A stretch of DNA of 38,322 nt from Streptomyces noursei (GCF_001646665.1 NZ_LWBU01000369.1:31948-70269), one strand, 5' to 3'; positions 1-7,923 are shown, counted from the stretch's first letter. Notes: generated by a model not told the origin, from the sequence alone. Numbers and translations are program-made.

Positions 1-46
1 GGCGGTACCCGGCATCCGTGTGACGGGGTGTCAGTGGCCGTGCGGA

Positions 47-217
47 CTACCAGCGGTACCAGCGACCGCGTGCGCCGCCGTGACCGGCCGGACGGACCAG
101 GAAGCCGACCAGCCAGACGACCAGCACGATGGCCGCCACCCACCAGAGAACCTTGAGAGCGAAACCCGCGCCGAAAAGAATCAGGGCGAGAAGAAGAACG
201 AGAAGAAGCGGGACCAT
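47..217 (-). CDS. Small hydrophobic membrane protein (56 aa)
   Basis: A 56-residue protein that is almost entirely hydrophobic: two closely spaced membrane helices at about residues 2-22 and 24-42, then a short basic Gly/Arg/Trp tail (RPAGHGGARGRWYRW). The ATG at 217 is chosen because GGAGG lies 9 bases upstream; a longer in-frame reading exists but would add a basic, non-conserved-looking leader. Proteins of this kind are common in Streptomyces and usually carry only the name 'hydrophobic protein'; no function is known to me. It is transcribed divergently from the CsbD-family gene, which hints at a shared envelope or general stress setting, but that is inference. Confidence 0.72.
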   Translation of the reverse strand: MVPLLLVLLLALILFGAGFALKVLWWVAAIVLVVWLVGFLVRPAGHGGARGRWYRW

Positions 218-362
218 GATTATCAACCTCCGAGCCAGCTTGTGCCCGGCATAAAGAAGATCACACAGCGGAAATCCTTTTTTCTCACGGGGTTTGTCGC
301 CCGCTTTTTCCGGCAAGACGGCCAGGTAATCCCGTAGTCGATCGTGTGGGAGTGTGATTCGG

Positions 363-536
363 ATGGCAGCCGACGAGAAGGCCCAGGCCCGGACCGAGAA
401 GGCCAAGGGCAAGGTCAAGGAGACGCTCGGGCGCGCCACGGGCAACGAGCGCATGGAGGCCGAAGGCCGCGCCGAGCAGTCCAAGGGTGATCTGCGGCAG
501 GCGAAGGAGAACACGAAGGACGCCTTCCGCCGCTGA
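363..536 (+). CDS. CsbD family general stress protein
   Basis: A 57-residue, highly charged protein, predicted soluble and helical. It has the CsbD hallmarks: an early K-A-K-G-K-x-K-E segment (about residues 15-22), then G-R-A-T-G-N and a second G-D-x-x-Q-A-K-E-N repeat towards the end. CsbD is a small protein induced by sigma-B in Bacillus; its biochemical role is unknown. The ATG at 363 is preferred over the in-frame GTG at 354 because GGGAG sits 10 bases before it. It is divergent from the hydrophobic protein (146 bp apart) and followed by a strong terminator. No convincing sigma-B -10 (GGGTAY) was found in the divergent spacer. Confidence 0.85.
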   Translation: MAADEKAQARTEKAKGKVKETLGRATGNERMEAEGRAEQSKGDLRQAKENTKDAFRR

Positions 537-578
537 ATCACCGGTACGTCCGTCCGTCCGTTCCGCATCCGGTACGGA

Positions 579-624
579 GCCTGTGTGGCCCACCCTCTTC
601 CGGGGTGGGCCACACAGGCGTTTT
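579..624 (+). terminator. Strong intrinsic terminator between convergent genes
   Basis: A perfect 17-bp inverted repeat (579-595 and 603-619) with a 7-base loop, followed by GTTTT. It ends the CsbD gene. The stem also reads on the minus strand, so it could serve the convergent ATP-binding protein gene, although the T-run is only on the plus side. Confidence 0.9.
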
Positions 625-671
625 CGGGGGATCATTCCCGGGTGATTTTTCCGGGACTTCTCCGGTGGTTC

Positions 672-1091
672 TCACCCGGTCCCGTTCCCCGTCGCCGGGG
701 TGAAGCAGGCGGTGATGGTCTTCCCGTGCTGCTGGGCGTGGGTGTGCCAGTGGTCCGACAGCGCGTCGACGAGGGCGAGGCCCCGGCCGCCCGGAGAGGT
801 CGTGTCGGGGCTGCGCGGGGCCGGCACCCCGCCGCCGTCGTCGTGGACGCTCACGTGCAGGCACTGGCTGTCCCACGTCAGTACCAGCTGCGCGGAACTG
901 TGCGCGTGCACATGGGCGTTGGTGATCAGCTCCGACACCGTGAGCAGCACGTCGTCCACCGTCTCCGGGGCGTCCTCGGTCCACCCCAGCGACTCCAGGT
1001 GCTCGCGGGCCCAGCACCGCCCCGCCCGTACGCCACCCGACACGGGGAAGGACCGGGCCCAGCCCACGGCCCTCATCGATGAGTCGGCCAT
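672..1091 (-). CDS. ATP-binding protein, RsbW/SpoIIAB-like (HATPase)
   Basis: A 139-residue single-domain GHKL ATPase of the anti-sigma/serine kinase type. The N box is SELITNAHVHAH (E54, N58), the G1 box is VHDDGGGVP (residues 82-90), and the G2 box is GGRGLALVDALSDHW (101-115). There are no transmembrane or sensor domains. Streptomycetes carry many such stand-alone proteins; some act as anti-sigma factors for SigB-type sigma factors, and most have unknown partners. No anti-anti-sigma or sigma gene lies next to it here, so its partner is elsewhere. The ATG at 1091 is chosen because AAGGAG lies 6 bases upstream; a longer reading to 1151 lacks such a site. A sigma-B-like promoter lies upstream. 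Confidence 0.85.
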   Translation of the reverse strand: MADSSMRAVGWARSFPVSGGVRAGRCWAREHLESLGWTEDAPETVDDVLLTVSELITNAHVHAHSSAQLVLTWDSQCLHVSVHDDGGGVPAPRSPDTTSPGGRGLALVDALSDHWHTHAQQHGKTITACFTPATGNGTG

Positions 1092-1128
1092 CGTGTCTCC
1101 TTTTTCGTCCGGCACCTGCCGTCCCCGT

Positions 1129-1153
1129 GTACCCCCGGACCCGCGAGCCAACG
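1129..1153 (-). promoter_or_regulatory. Sigma-B-like promoter of the HATPase gene
   Basis: On the minus strand, CGTT (1150-1153) is followed by 15 bases and then GGGTAC (1129-1134). The Streptomyces sigma-B consensus is GNNT-N14-16-GGGTAY, so the -10 is perfect and the -35 has one mismatch. The predicted start near 1120 leaves a leader of about 30 nt with a good ribosome binding site. Assignment is by eye. Confidence 0.4.
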
Positions 1154-1319
1154 GCCCGGCGCCCGGTTGTCATGGGCGGTGTCTTCCGGGGCACACGCGT
1201 CGACGTCGACCGCCGCCCGGAACGGGGTGGTCGAGGCACCTGGCCAGGGGCGGTCGGACACGGGAAGGGCGCCGTCGCGGGGCGCGTCGGCGGAGCATGA
1301 GGGACCGGGGAGGAATCTC

Positions 1320-1469
1320 GTGACGCGCAAGAGGCCGAACACCGTACGGGCCGCCCTGATGTGCGCGGGCGTCACCGCACCCGCCGGCGGCGGCCGCGGC
1401 GGGGCGGAGCCGCCCGGAGCCGCCCGCCGGCCGGGTGGCGGAGCCCGCGACCTTCGCGACGAGGGCTGA
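1320..1469 (+). CDS. Doubtful short ORF (49 aa)
   Basis: A GTG with AGGA 7 bases upstream opens a 49-codon frame that starts with a basic stretch and a short hydrophobic patch (RAALMCAGVTA), then becomes Gly/Arg/Pro-rich, as random high-GC sequence does. It stops 4 bases before the GTG chosen for the next gene, so it could act as a coupled leader. No family is recognised and the later half does not look conserved. It may be spurious, or the decayed start of a longer gene. Confidence 0.22.
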   Translation: MTRKRPNTVRAALMCAGVTAPAGGGRGGAEPPGAARRPGGGARDLRDEG

Positions 1470-1473
1470 CCCC

Positions 1474-1689
1474 GTGTCCTGGCCGGTGAAACCGCTGGAC
1501 GCGGAGAGCAGGCGGGCGGTCCGGGGCTTCGCCCTGACCGGACTGGTCCTGAGCCTGCTGCTGACCGCCCTGTGCGCGTACGACCTGGCCGCGGGCCGCG
1601 GCTGGTCCGCGGTCGCCACGGCCGGTCTCCTCCTCGCCGCCCTGAACGCCGGTGCTCTGCTGCTGGTACGGGAGGGGCGGGGGCGGTGA
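1474..1689 (+). CDS. Small two-helix membrane protein
   Basis: A 71-residue protein with two predicted membrane helices: GFALTGLVLSLLLTALCAY (about residues 18-36) and a second at about residues 46-65, with a short basic C-terminus (REGRGR). The GTG at 1474 is chosen because GAGGG lies 8 bases upstream; an in-frame GTG at 1435 would add 13 residues but has no visible ribosome binding site. No family is recognised. It converges on the rmlD gene. Confidence 0.55.
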   Translation: MSWPVKPLDAESRRAVRGFALTGLVLSLLLTALCAYDLAAGRGWSAVATAGLLLAALNAGALLLVREGRGR

Positions 1690-1700
1690 GTCGGCTCCGG

Positions 1701-1720
1701 CCCCCGGAGCGCGCCGGGGG
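1701..1720. terminator. Possible GC-rich hairpin between convergent genes
   Basis: CCCCCGG (1701-1707) pairs with CCGGGGG (1714-1720) across a 6-base loop in the 55-bp spacer between the small membrane protein and rmlD. There is no T-run, so its role as a terminator is uncertain. Confidence 0.35.
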
Positions 1721-1744
1721 ACCCGGACCGCCCGCACGCCGGGT

Positions 1745-2599
1745 TCAGCCCGCGGCGGCCGCCTCCCGGAGCGCCGGGAACGCCCGTGGCAGCGCCTCCC
1801 GCCAGTCCCGCGGCGGTGGCAGGCCCGCCTCGCGCCAGCGGGCGTGGCCCAGCACGCTGTACGCCGGGCGGGGCGCCGGGCGCGGCCAGGCGGCGCTCGT
1901 GGTCGGGCGGACGCGCTCGGGGTCGGCGCCCAGCAGCCGGAAGGTCTCCCGGGCGAGCTGGTACCAGGTGCCGTCCCCGCCGCTCGTGGCGTGGTAGACA
2001 CCCGGCGGCGCGCCCACGAGCCGGACCAGCCGGGCGGCCACGTCGGCGCTCCAGGTCGGCTGGCCGCGCTGGTCGTCGACCACGTCGACCACGTCCCGGG
2101 CCGACGCCAGCCGGATCATCGTCCGGACGAAGTTGGCGCCGTGCGCCCCGTACAGCCACCCCGTCCGCACCACGTACCCGCGCTCGGGGAGGACCTCCAG
2201 GACCGCCCGTTCGCCCGCCAGCTTGGTGCGCCCGTACGCGGTCCGGGGGCCGGGCGGGGCCGACTCGGCGTACGGCACGCGCGCGTGGCCGTCGAAGACG
2301 TAGTCGGTGGAGACGTGCACCAGGGCGCTGCCGGTGAGCGCGCACGCCTCGGCGAGGTGCCGCACCGCCGTCCCGTTGACCGCCAGCGCCTCCGGCTCGC
2401 GGGACTCGGCGTCGTCCACCGCCGTCCAGGCGGCGCAGTTGACCACGACGGAGGGGCGCAGCTCCCGCAGCGCGGCGAGGACCGCGTCCCGGTCGGTGAC
2501 GTCGAGGTCGCCCCGGGTCAGCCCGGTCGCGCCGTCCCCGAGGCACGCCAGCACGTCCTGTCCCAGCATCCCGCCGGCGCCGGTCACGACCCAGGTCAC
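1745..2599 (-). CDS. rmlD: dTDP-4-dehydrorhamnose reductase (RmlD/RfbD)
   Basis: A 284-residue short-chain dehydrogenase of the RmlD family, which reduces dTDP-4-dehydro-L-rhamnose to dTDP-L-rhamnose with NAD(P)H. Visible motifs are the nucleotide-binding TGAGGMLGQ (residues 6-14), STDYVFDG (97-104) and the catalytic YGRTK (Y122, K126); the length is normal for the family. The GTG start overlaps the rmlB stop (GTGA), so the two are translationally coupled. It is the last gene of rmlA-rmlB-rmlD. No rmlC (3,5-epimerase) is in the window, so making L-rhamnose would need one elsewhere; a related dTDP-4-keto-6-deoxysugar reductase is the main alternative. Confidence 0.87.
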   Translation of the reverse strand: MTWVVTGAGGMLGQDVLACLGDGATGLTRGDLDVTDRDAVLAALRELRPSVVVNCAAWTAVDDAESREPEALAVNGTAVRHLAEACALTGSALVHVSTDYVFDGHARVPYAESAPPGPRTAYGRTKLAGERAVLEVLPERGYVVRTGWLYGAHGANFVRTMIRLASARDVVDVVDDQRGQPTWSADVAARLVRLVGAPPGVYHATSGGDGTWYQLARETFRLLGADPERVRPTTSAAWPRPAPRPAYSVLGHARWREAGLPPPRDWREALPRAFPALREAAAAG

Positions 2600-3585
2600 A
2601 GCGCCGCCCGGGTCAGCAGGGGCTGCCACCAGGAGCGGTTGTCCCGGTACCAGGCGACCGTCTCCGCCAGCCCGGTGGCGAAGTCCTTGCGCGGCCGGTA
2701 GCCCAGCTCGTCGCGGATCTTCGTCCAGTCGACCGAGTAGCGCCGGTCGTGGCCCTTGCGGTCCTCCACGTGGTCCACCCGGGACCCGTCCGCCCCGCAC
2801 GCCTCCAGCAGCAGGTCCGTCAGCTCCCGGTTGGACAGTTCCGTACCGCCGCCGACGTGGTAGACCTCGCCCGCCCGGCCCCGGGTGCGGACCAGTTCGA
2901 GGGCGCGCACGTGGTCGTCCACGTGCAGCCAGTCGCGCACGTGCGTGCCGTCCCCGTAGAGCGGCACCCGGCCGCCGTCGAGCAGCCGGGTGACGAAGAG
3001 GGGGACGACCTTCTCGGGGAACTGGTACGGCCCGTAGTTGTTGGAGCAGCGCGTCACCCGCACGTCCAGGCCGTGGGTGCGGTGGTACGCCAGGGCGATC
3101 AGGTCGGCGGACGCCTTGGTGGCGGCGTAGGGGGAGTTGGGCCGCAGCGGCTGGTCCTCGGTCCACGAGCCGGTGGCGATCGAGCCGTACACCTCGTCCG
3201 TGGAGACCTGGACGACCGTGGAGATACGGTTCCGCACGGCCGCGTCCAGGAGGATCTGGGTGCCGAGCACATTGGTGCGCACGAAGGCGTCGGCGCCCGC
3301 GATGGAGCGGTCGACGTGCGACTCGGCGGCGAAGTGGACGATCTGGTCGTGCTCGGAGACCAGCTTGTCCACGAGCCCCGGGTCGCAGACGTCGCCGTGC
3401 ACGAAGGCGAAGCCCGGGTGGTCGCGCACCGGGTCGAGGTTGGCGGGGTTGCCCGCGTAGGTGAGCTTGTCGAGGACGGTGACCTCCGTGCCGCCGGGCC
3501 CCGGGGACCCCAGCAGCGTACGGACGTAGTGCGAGCCGATGAAGCCGGCGCCGCCGGTCACCAGGACACGAGGGGCGGTGTTCAT
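2596..3585 (-). CDS. rmlB: dTDP-glucose 4,6-dehydratase (RmlB/RfbB)
   Basis: A 329-residue extended SDR enzyme that converts dTDP-glucose to dTDP-4-dehydro-6-deoxyglucose, the branch point to rhamnose and other deoxysugars. It shows the NAD-binding TGGAGFIGSHY (10-20), the catalytic triad segment STDEVYG (T129, D130, E131), and YAATK (Y153, K157). Length is typical. It overlaps both neighbours by 4 bp (ATGA with rmlA, GTGA with rmlD), which indicates one transcript. Being linked to rmlA, rmlD and wall-polymer glycosyltransferases rather than to an antibiotic cluster, it most likely feeds cell-surface polysaccharide synthesis. Confidence 0.93.
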   Translation of the reverse strand: MNTAPRVLVTGGAGFIGSHYVRTLLGSPGPGGTEVTVLDKLTYAGNPANLDPVRDHPGFAFVHGDVCDPGLVDKLVSEHDQIVHFAAESHVDRSIAGADAFVRTNVLGTQILLDAAVRNRISTVVQVSTDEVYGSIATGSWTEDQPLRPNSPYAATKASADLIALAYHRTHGLDVRVTRCSNNYGPYQFPEKVVPLFVTRLLDGGRVPLYGDGTHVRDWLHVDDHVRALELVRTRGRAGEVYHVGGGTELSNRELTDLLLEACGADGSRVDHVEDRKGHDRRYSVDWTKIRDELGYRPRKDFATGLAETVAWYRDNRSWWQPLLTRAAL

Positions 3586-4652
3586 GCCGAGATCTGCACC
3601 TTGCTGTGATCGCCGAGCACCAGGCGGTGGGCGGCCGGGATGGGCGGGGCGGGGGTGATCTCGACGTTACGTCCGATGAGGGAGGCCTCGACGCGTCCCA
3701 CGCCGTGCAGGGAGGAGCCGCTGAGCACGATGGAGTACTCGATCTCGCTGTCCGTGACGCGGCAGTTCTCCGCGATGGACGTGGAGGGGCCGATGTAGGA
3801 GTTCTCCACGACCGTGCCCGCGCCGATGACGACCGGGCCGACGATCCGCGAGCCCCGCACGGTGGCGCCGCCGCCGATGCGGACCCGGCCGATGATCTCG
3901 GTGGCGGCGTCGACGGTCCCCTCGTTGCGCGGGGTGAGCAGCTCCAGGACGGACCGGTTCACCTCCAGCATGTCCGCCACGTTGCCGGTGTCCTTCCAGT
4001 AGCCGGAGACGACGGTCGAGGTGACGGTGCGGTGCTCGTCGATGAGCCACTGGAGGGCGTCGGTGATCTCCAGTTCGCCCCGCGCGGACGGTTCGATGGA
4101 GCGCACCGCGTCGTGCACGGCGGGCGTGAAGAGGTAGACCCCGACGAGCGCCAGGTCGCTGCGGGGGTGCGGGGGCTTCTCCTCCAGGCGGGCCACCCGG
4201 CCGTCGACGTCCAGCTCCGCCACCCCGAAGGCGCGCGGGTCGGGGACCTTCGTCAGCAGGATGCTCGCGGCGGGCCGGGTGGCGCGGAACTCCTCGACCA
4301 GGTCGGTGATCCCGCCGACGATGAAGTTGTCCCCGAGGTACATCACGAAGTCGTCGTCGCCGAGGAACTCCCGGGCGATGAGCACGGCGTGGGCGAGCCC
4401 CAGCGGGGCGTGCTGCGGGATGTACGTGACCGCCAGGCCGAACCGCGATCCGTCGCCGACGGCGGCGCGGATCTCCCCGGCCGTGTCCGGGGCGACGATG
4501 ATGCCGACCTCGCGGATCCCGGCGGCGGCGATGGATTCGAGCCCGTAGAAGAGCACCGGCTTGTTGGCCACGGGAACGAGCTGCTTGGCGGACGTGTGGG
4601 TGATGGGGCGCAGCCGGGTGCCGGCGCCTCCGGAGAGTACGAGTGCTTTCAC
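3582..4652 (-). CDS. rmlA: Glucose-1-phosphate thymidylyltransferase, long form (RmlA/StrD type)
   Basis: A 356-residue enzyme that joins dTTP and glucose-1-phosphate to give dTDP-glucose. The nucleotidyltransferase signature LSGGAGTRLRP is at residues 6-16, and the sugar-binding region contains VMYLGDNF. The C-terminal third (about 245-345) has hexapeptide-like repeats (IIGRVRIGGGATVRGSRIVG...) of a left-handed beta-helix, placing it in the long RmlA/StrD subfamily rather than the short ~290-residue RmlA. The GTG at 4652 is chosen by where the family begins (VKALVLSGG); the ribosome binding site is weak. It is the first gene of the rmlABD operon, with a 237-bp divergent spacer upstream. Confidence 0.9.
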   Translation of the reverse strand: MKALVLSGGAGTRLRPITHTSAKQLVPVANKPVLFYGLESIAAAGIREVGIIVAPDTAGEIRAAVGDGSRFGLAVTYIPQHAPLGLAHAVLIAREFLGDDDFVMYLGDNFIVGGITDLVEEFRATRPAASILLTKVPDPRAFGVAELDVDGRVARLEEKPPHPRSDLALVGVYLFTPAVHDAVRSIEPSARGELEITDALQWLIDEHRTVTSTVVSGYWKDTGNVADMLEVNRSVLELLTPRNEGTVDAATEIIGRVRIGGGATVRGSRIVGPVVIGAGTVVENSYIGPSTSIAENCRVTDSEIEYSIVLSGSSLHGVGRVEASLIGRNVEITPAPPIPAAHRLVLGDHSKVQISA

Positions 4653-4851
4653 TTCACTGGCCTGCCTGTCTGCCTCGGCTGACGGGGACAAGGTGCAGGA
4701 TGTGAACGAGAGTTGAGCGCCACGAATTACGTGCGTTTCTGGGCCATACGTGTGATTCGGCAATTCCGCCCGGGTGCGCAAACACCCGCGCAACGCCCAT
4801 TCCGCACCGAGCCGGAGAACTCGTCCGCCGCGTAAGTGTGTTAATAGGTGC

Positions 4852-4881
4852 TTCGCTACGTGTGGTCGGTATTGCTACGTT
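4852..4881 (+). promoter_or_regulatory. Possible promoter of the GT-C gene
   Basis: TTCGCT (4852-4857), an 18-bp gap, then TACGTT (4876-4881). The ATG at 4890 follows 8 bases after the -10, and there is no ribosome binding site, which fits a nearly leaderless transcript. GCTACGT occurs twice (4855 and 4874), 19 bp apart. Read by eye only. Confidence 0.3.
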
Positions 4882-4889
4882 CGACAACC

Positions 4890-6332
4890 ATGAACGTCCG
4901 AATGTCGTCTCTGTCCCGAGACGTACGGAAAGCCCGAATCATCGTCCTCGCCGTCGCGCTCGTCGCGTTCGTGTCGAAGACGGCACTCGCGGCGCACACG
5001 CGCGGGCCCGCCGACGTGCGGTTCTTCTGGGGCTTCGCCCGGGCCATCGCCCGGACGGACCCCATCCGCATCTACGCCGAGCCGATGCCGTGGCTGCCGG
5101 TCTACAACCACCCCCCGCTGGCCAGCTGGATGCTGCTGGGGCTGGAGTGGCTCGCGCAGCAGGGGGTGCCGTGGCGGCCCCTGATCCGTTTCCCGGCGTG
5201 TCTCGCCGACTTCGTCACCGTGCTCCTGGTCTTCGCGATCGTGCGGCGGCGCGCGCTCCGGCTGCGGACGGCCGTGTTCTGCGCCGTCGGCGCGGCGCTG
5301 TGCCCGGTGCTCGTCGCCACCTCCGGCTACCACGGCAACACCGACTCGGTCGCCGTGATGTTCGCCTTCGCCGCCGCGTACCTGCTCGTCGACCGGGGCA
5401 GGCCGGTGGCGGCCGGGCTGGCGGCCGCGCTGTGCATCAGCGTCAAGCTCATCCCGGTCGTCGCCGTACCGCTGCTCTTCGCCGCCGCGCTGCGCGCCGG
5501 GGGACGCCCCGTCCTGCTGCGGTTCACGGCCGGGTTCACCGCGCTGTTCCTCACCGTGTGGGGGCCGGTCGTCGCCACCGTGCCCGGCGGGCTCAAGGCG
5601 AACGTCCTGGAGTACGCGGGCGGCAACTTCAGCTTCTGGGGCATCGTCCGCTTCGCCCGCTGGGCGGACGTCCCCGAGCCGTACGTCCAGCTGCTGCGCG
5701 GCGACGGCCACTTCCTGATCGTCGCCGCGATCATGGCCGTGGGCGTCCGCCTGGTCTGGCGGCGCCCGGCCGACGCGCCGCACGCCGTCGCCACCACCCT
5801 CGGGCTGCTCCTGCTGCTCAGCACCGCGTCGGGCGTCCAGTACCTGGCGTGGCCGGCGGCCGGGCTGTTCGTCATCGGCCTGTGGCAGGGCACGGCGTAC
5901 GGGATCGTCGTCGGCGCCGTCACCGCCTCGGTCTACTCCGGCCAGCGCCCGGTGCACTGGACGGACACCGAGATGGCCTTCGGCGCCCTGGGCTGGGCGG
6001 TCCTCGCCGTCTGCGTCGCCTCCGCGGTCCTGACCGCCCTGCGGGCCGGGCGCCGGCCCGGCCCGGCCGCGGTGCTGCCCCCGGCGCGCACGGCACGAGC
6101 GGGCACGAGCAGCGGGCCGGGAACGGGGCCCGGTGCTGGTGCTGCCGGTGCCGGTGCCGGTGCGGTGTCCGCCGGTCCGCCCACCGGCACGGCCGCCCGC
6201 GCCCCGGCGCCCCCCGCCCCGGCGCCCCCCGCCCCGGCCGCGCCCGCCGGAGGGCCCGCCCCCGCGCCCGCCGGCGGCACCGCGGGGGCGGCGCCCGGTG
6301 ACGCGGGCCTTCCCGCTCCCGTCGCCGACTGA
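4890..6332 (+). CDS. Polytopic GT-C family glycosyltransferase (mannosyltransferase-like)
   Basis: A 480-residue multi-pass membrane protein. Helices begin at about residue 16, and roughly ten hydrophobic segments run to about residue 385. The first extracytoplasmic loop carries ADVRFFWGFARAI (D42) and NHPPLASWML, the acidic first-loop pattern of GT-C enzymes that use polyprenyl-phosphate sugars on the outer membrane face; YHGNTDS follows in another loop. The last 90 or so residues are an Ala/Pro/Gly low-complexity tail unlike the rest. The ATG at 4890 is chosen because upstream alternatives (4848) would lie before the probable promoter; none has a good ribosome binding site. Downstream by 36 bp is a GT2/methyltransferase, then a flippase candidate, so it probably transfers the lipid-linked sugar they supply. 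The acceptor is unknown. Confidence 0.72.
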   Translation: MNVRMSSLSRDVRKARIIVLAVALVAFVSKTALAAHTRGPADVRFFWGFARAIARTDPIRIYAEPMPWLPVYNHPPLASWMLLGLEWLAQQGVPWRPLIRFPACLADFVTVLLVFAIVRRRALRLRTAVFCAVGAALCPVLVATSGYHGNTDSVAVMFAFAAAYLLVDRGRPVAAGLAAALCISVKLIPVVAVPLLFAAALRAGGRPVLLRFTAGFTALFLTVWGPVVATVPGGLKANVLEYAGGNFSFWGIVRFARWADVPEPYVQLLRGDGHFLIVAAIMAVGVRLVWRRPADAPHAVATTLGLLLLLSTASGVQYLAWPAAGLFVIGLWQGTAYGIVVGAVTASVYSGQRPVHWTDTEMAFGALGWAVLAVCVASAVLTALRAGRRPGPAAVLPPARTARAGTSSGPGTGPGAGAAGAGAGAVSAGPPTGTAARAPAPPAPAPPAPAAPAGGPAPAPAGGTAGAAPGDAGLPAPVAD

Positions 6333-6368
6333 CCCGCCCGACACCCCCCCGCGAGAGTGGAGAAGCCC

Positions 6369-7913
6369 GTGACGGAAGGTCACAGCAGCCGAAGCAGCAG
6401 CCCCAGGATCGGGATCCTGGTGGTGGCGTACAACGCGGAGGCCACGCTGGAGAAGACCCTCGACCGGATCCCCGCCGACTTCCGGCCCAGGATCGCCGAG
6501 ATCCTGATCCTCGACGACGCCAGCCACGACGCCACGTTCACCGCCGGCTGCCGCTGGTCCCAGCTCGACGGGATGCCGCCGACCGTCGTCATGCGGCACA
6601 CCAAGAACCTCGGCTACGGCGGCAACCAGAAGGCCGGGTACGCGCTCGCCGCCGAGCGGGGCCTGGACATCGTCGTCCTGCTGCACGGCGACGGGCAGTA
6701 CGCCCCCGAGCTGCTGCCCCGGATGGTGGAGCCCCTCGAACGCGGCGAGTGCGACGCCGTGTTCGGGTCCCGGATGATGCGGCCCCGCGACGCCCTGCGC
6801 GGCGGCATGCCGCTCTACAAGTGGCTCGGCAACCGGGTGCTGACCCGGCTGGAGAACGCGCTGCTCGGATCGGACCTGACCGAGTTCCACTCCGGCTACC
6901 GCGCCTACAGCGTGGACGCCCTGCGGCGCCTGCCCGTCGAGCGCAACACCGACGCCTTCGACTTCGACACCCAGATCATCGTGCAGATGGCCGACGCCGG
7001 GATGCGCATCCGCGAGATCCCCATCCCCACCTACTACGGCGACGAGATCTGCTACGTCAACGGCATGCGGTACGCCAAGGACGTCGTCAAGGACGTCCTC
7101 GAATACCGGCTGGCGAAGAAGGGGTTCGGCACCTGCGGCTGGATCCCCAAGCCCGTCGAGTACGCCTTCAAGGAGGGCGACGGCTCCTCGCACGCCGTCA
7201 TCCTGGACCGGATGCGGGACCTGCCGCCCGGCCGGGTCCTCGACGTCGGCTGCTCCGGCGGCGCGTTCGCCGAACGCCTGGAGGCCCTCGGCCACACCGT
7301 CACCGGCATCGACTGCGTCGAGGTCGAGGGAGTGCGGGACAGGTGCTCCGGCGGGTTCTTCCTCGCCGACCTGGAGGAGGGGCTGCCCGAGGGCATCGGC
7401 GAGGGGTACGACTACGTCGTCGCCGGCGACGTCATCGAACACCTCTCCCGCCCCGAACGCCTGCTCGCCGAGGTGCGCGGCGTCCTGCGCCCCGACGGAC
7501 ACGTCCTGCTGTCCGTGCCGAACTTCGGCCACTGGTACTCACGGCTGCGCGTCGCCCTCGGCATCTTCGACTACGACCGGCGCGGCATCCTCGACGAGAC
7601 CCACCTGCGGTTCTTCAGCCGCGCCAGCCTCCGCCGCACCGTGCGCGCCGCCGGGTACGACGTGCTGTCGCTCTCGGCCACCGGCGCGCCCTTCTGGTCC
7701 GTGCTCGGCGGCGGACCGGTGTCCACGGTGCTCGGCGGGGCGTCGAAGCTGCTGACCCGTCTGCGTCCCACCCTCTTCGGCTACCAGTACGTCGCACTGC
7801 TCACCCCGCATGCGGCGCGGACGATCATCGCTGGGGAGCACATCGATGTCCAGGACATCCTCAACCGCCAGTTCGTCCCGGTGGACTCCGCCGCCCCCCG
7901 CGTCGGCGTGTGA
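6369..7913 (+). CDS. Fusion: GT2 polyprenyl-phosphate sugar synthase + SAM methyltransferase
   Basis: A 514-residue two-domain cytoplasmic protein. Residues 13-250 form a DPM1-like family 2 glycosyltransferase, with ILVVAYNAE (16-24), LILDDASHD (46-54), LLHGDGQYAPE (104-114; D106-x-D108 position filled by H-G-D) and GSRMMRPRD; such enzymes load a sugar from a nucleotide onto polyprenyl phosphate. Residues 275-430 form a class I methyltransferase with motif I VLDVGCSGGAF (290-300), then YDYVVAGDVIEHL (347-359) and LRPDGHVLLSVPN. DPM1/CsbB-type enzymes often end in two membrane helices; here a methyltransferase replaces them. The GTG at 6369 has GGAG 6 bases upstream; an in-frame GTG at 6357 has none. 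The flippase candidate follows 10 bp later. Inferred role: making, and perhaps methylating, a lipid-linked sugar. Confidence 0.8.
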   Translation: MTEGHSSRSSSPRIGILVVAYNAEATLEKTLDRIPADFRPRIAEILILDDASHDATFTAGCRWSQLDGMPPTVVMRHTKNLGYGGNQKAGYALAAERGLDIVVLLHGDGQYAPELLPRMVEPLERGECDAVFGSRMMRPRDALRGGMPLYKWLGNRVLTRLENALLGSDLTEFHSGYRAYSVDALRRLPVERNTDAFDFDTQIIVQMADAGMRIREIPIPTYYGDEICYVNGMRYAKDVVKDVLEYRLAKKGFGTCGWIPKPVEYAFKEGDGSSHAVILDRMRDLPPGRVLDVGCSGGAFAERLEALGHTVTGIDCVEVEGVRDRCSGGFFLADLEEGLPEGIGEGYDYVVAGDVIEHLSRPERLLAEVRGVLRPDGHVLLSVPNFGHWYSRLRVALGIFDYDRRGILDETHLRFFSRASLRRTVRAAGYDVLSLSATGAPFWSVLGGGPVSTVLGGASKLLTRLRPTLFGYQYVALLTPHAARTIIAGEHIDVQDILNRQFVPVDSAAPRVGV

Positions 7914-7923
7914 GAGGCGGACG

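Larger units (their letters stand above)
1092..1473. other. 382-bp stretch between divergent small genes
   Basis: It holds the sigma-B-like promoter above, a perfect 12-bp palindrome made of GTCGAC twice (1199-1210), and one weakly supported short ORF (1320-1469). No RNA gene, terminator or conserved coding pattern was recognised in the rest. Confidence 0.5.

Noticed and set aside
28..50. TGTCAGTGGC as a second DNA-damage promoter
   Set aside because: The -10 position reads GACTAC, and it would transcribe antisense to the small hydrophobic protein gene.
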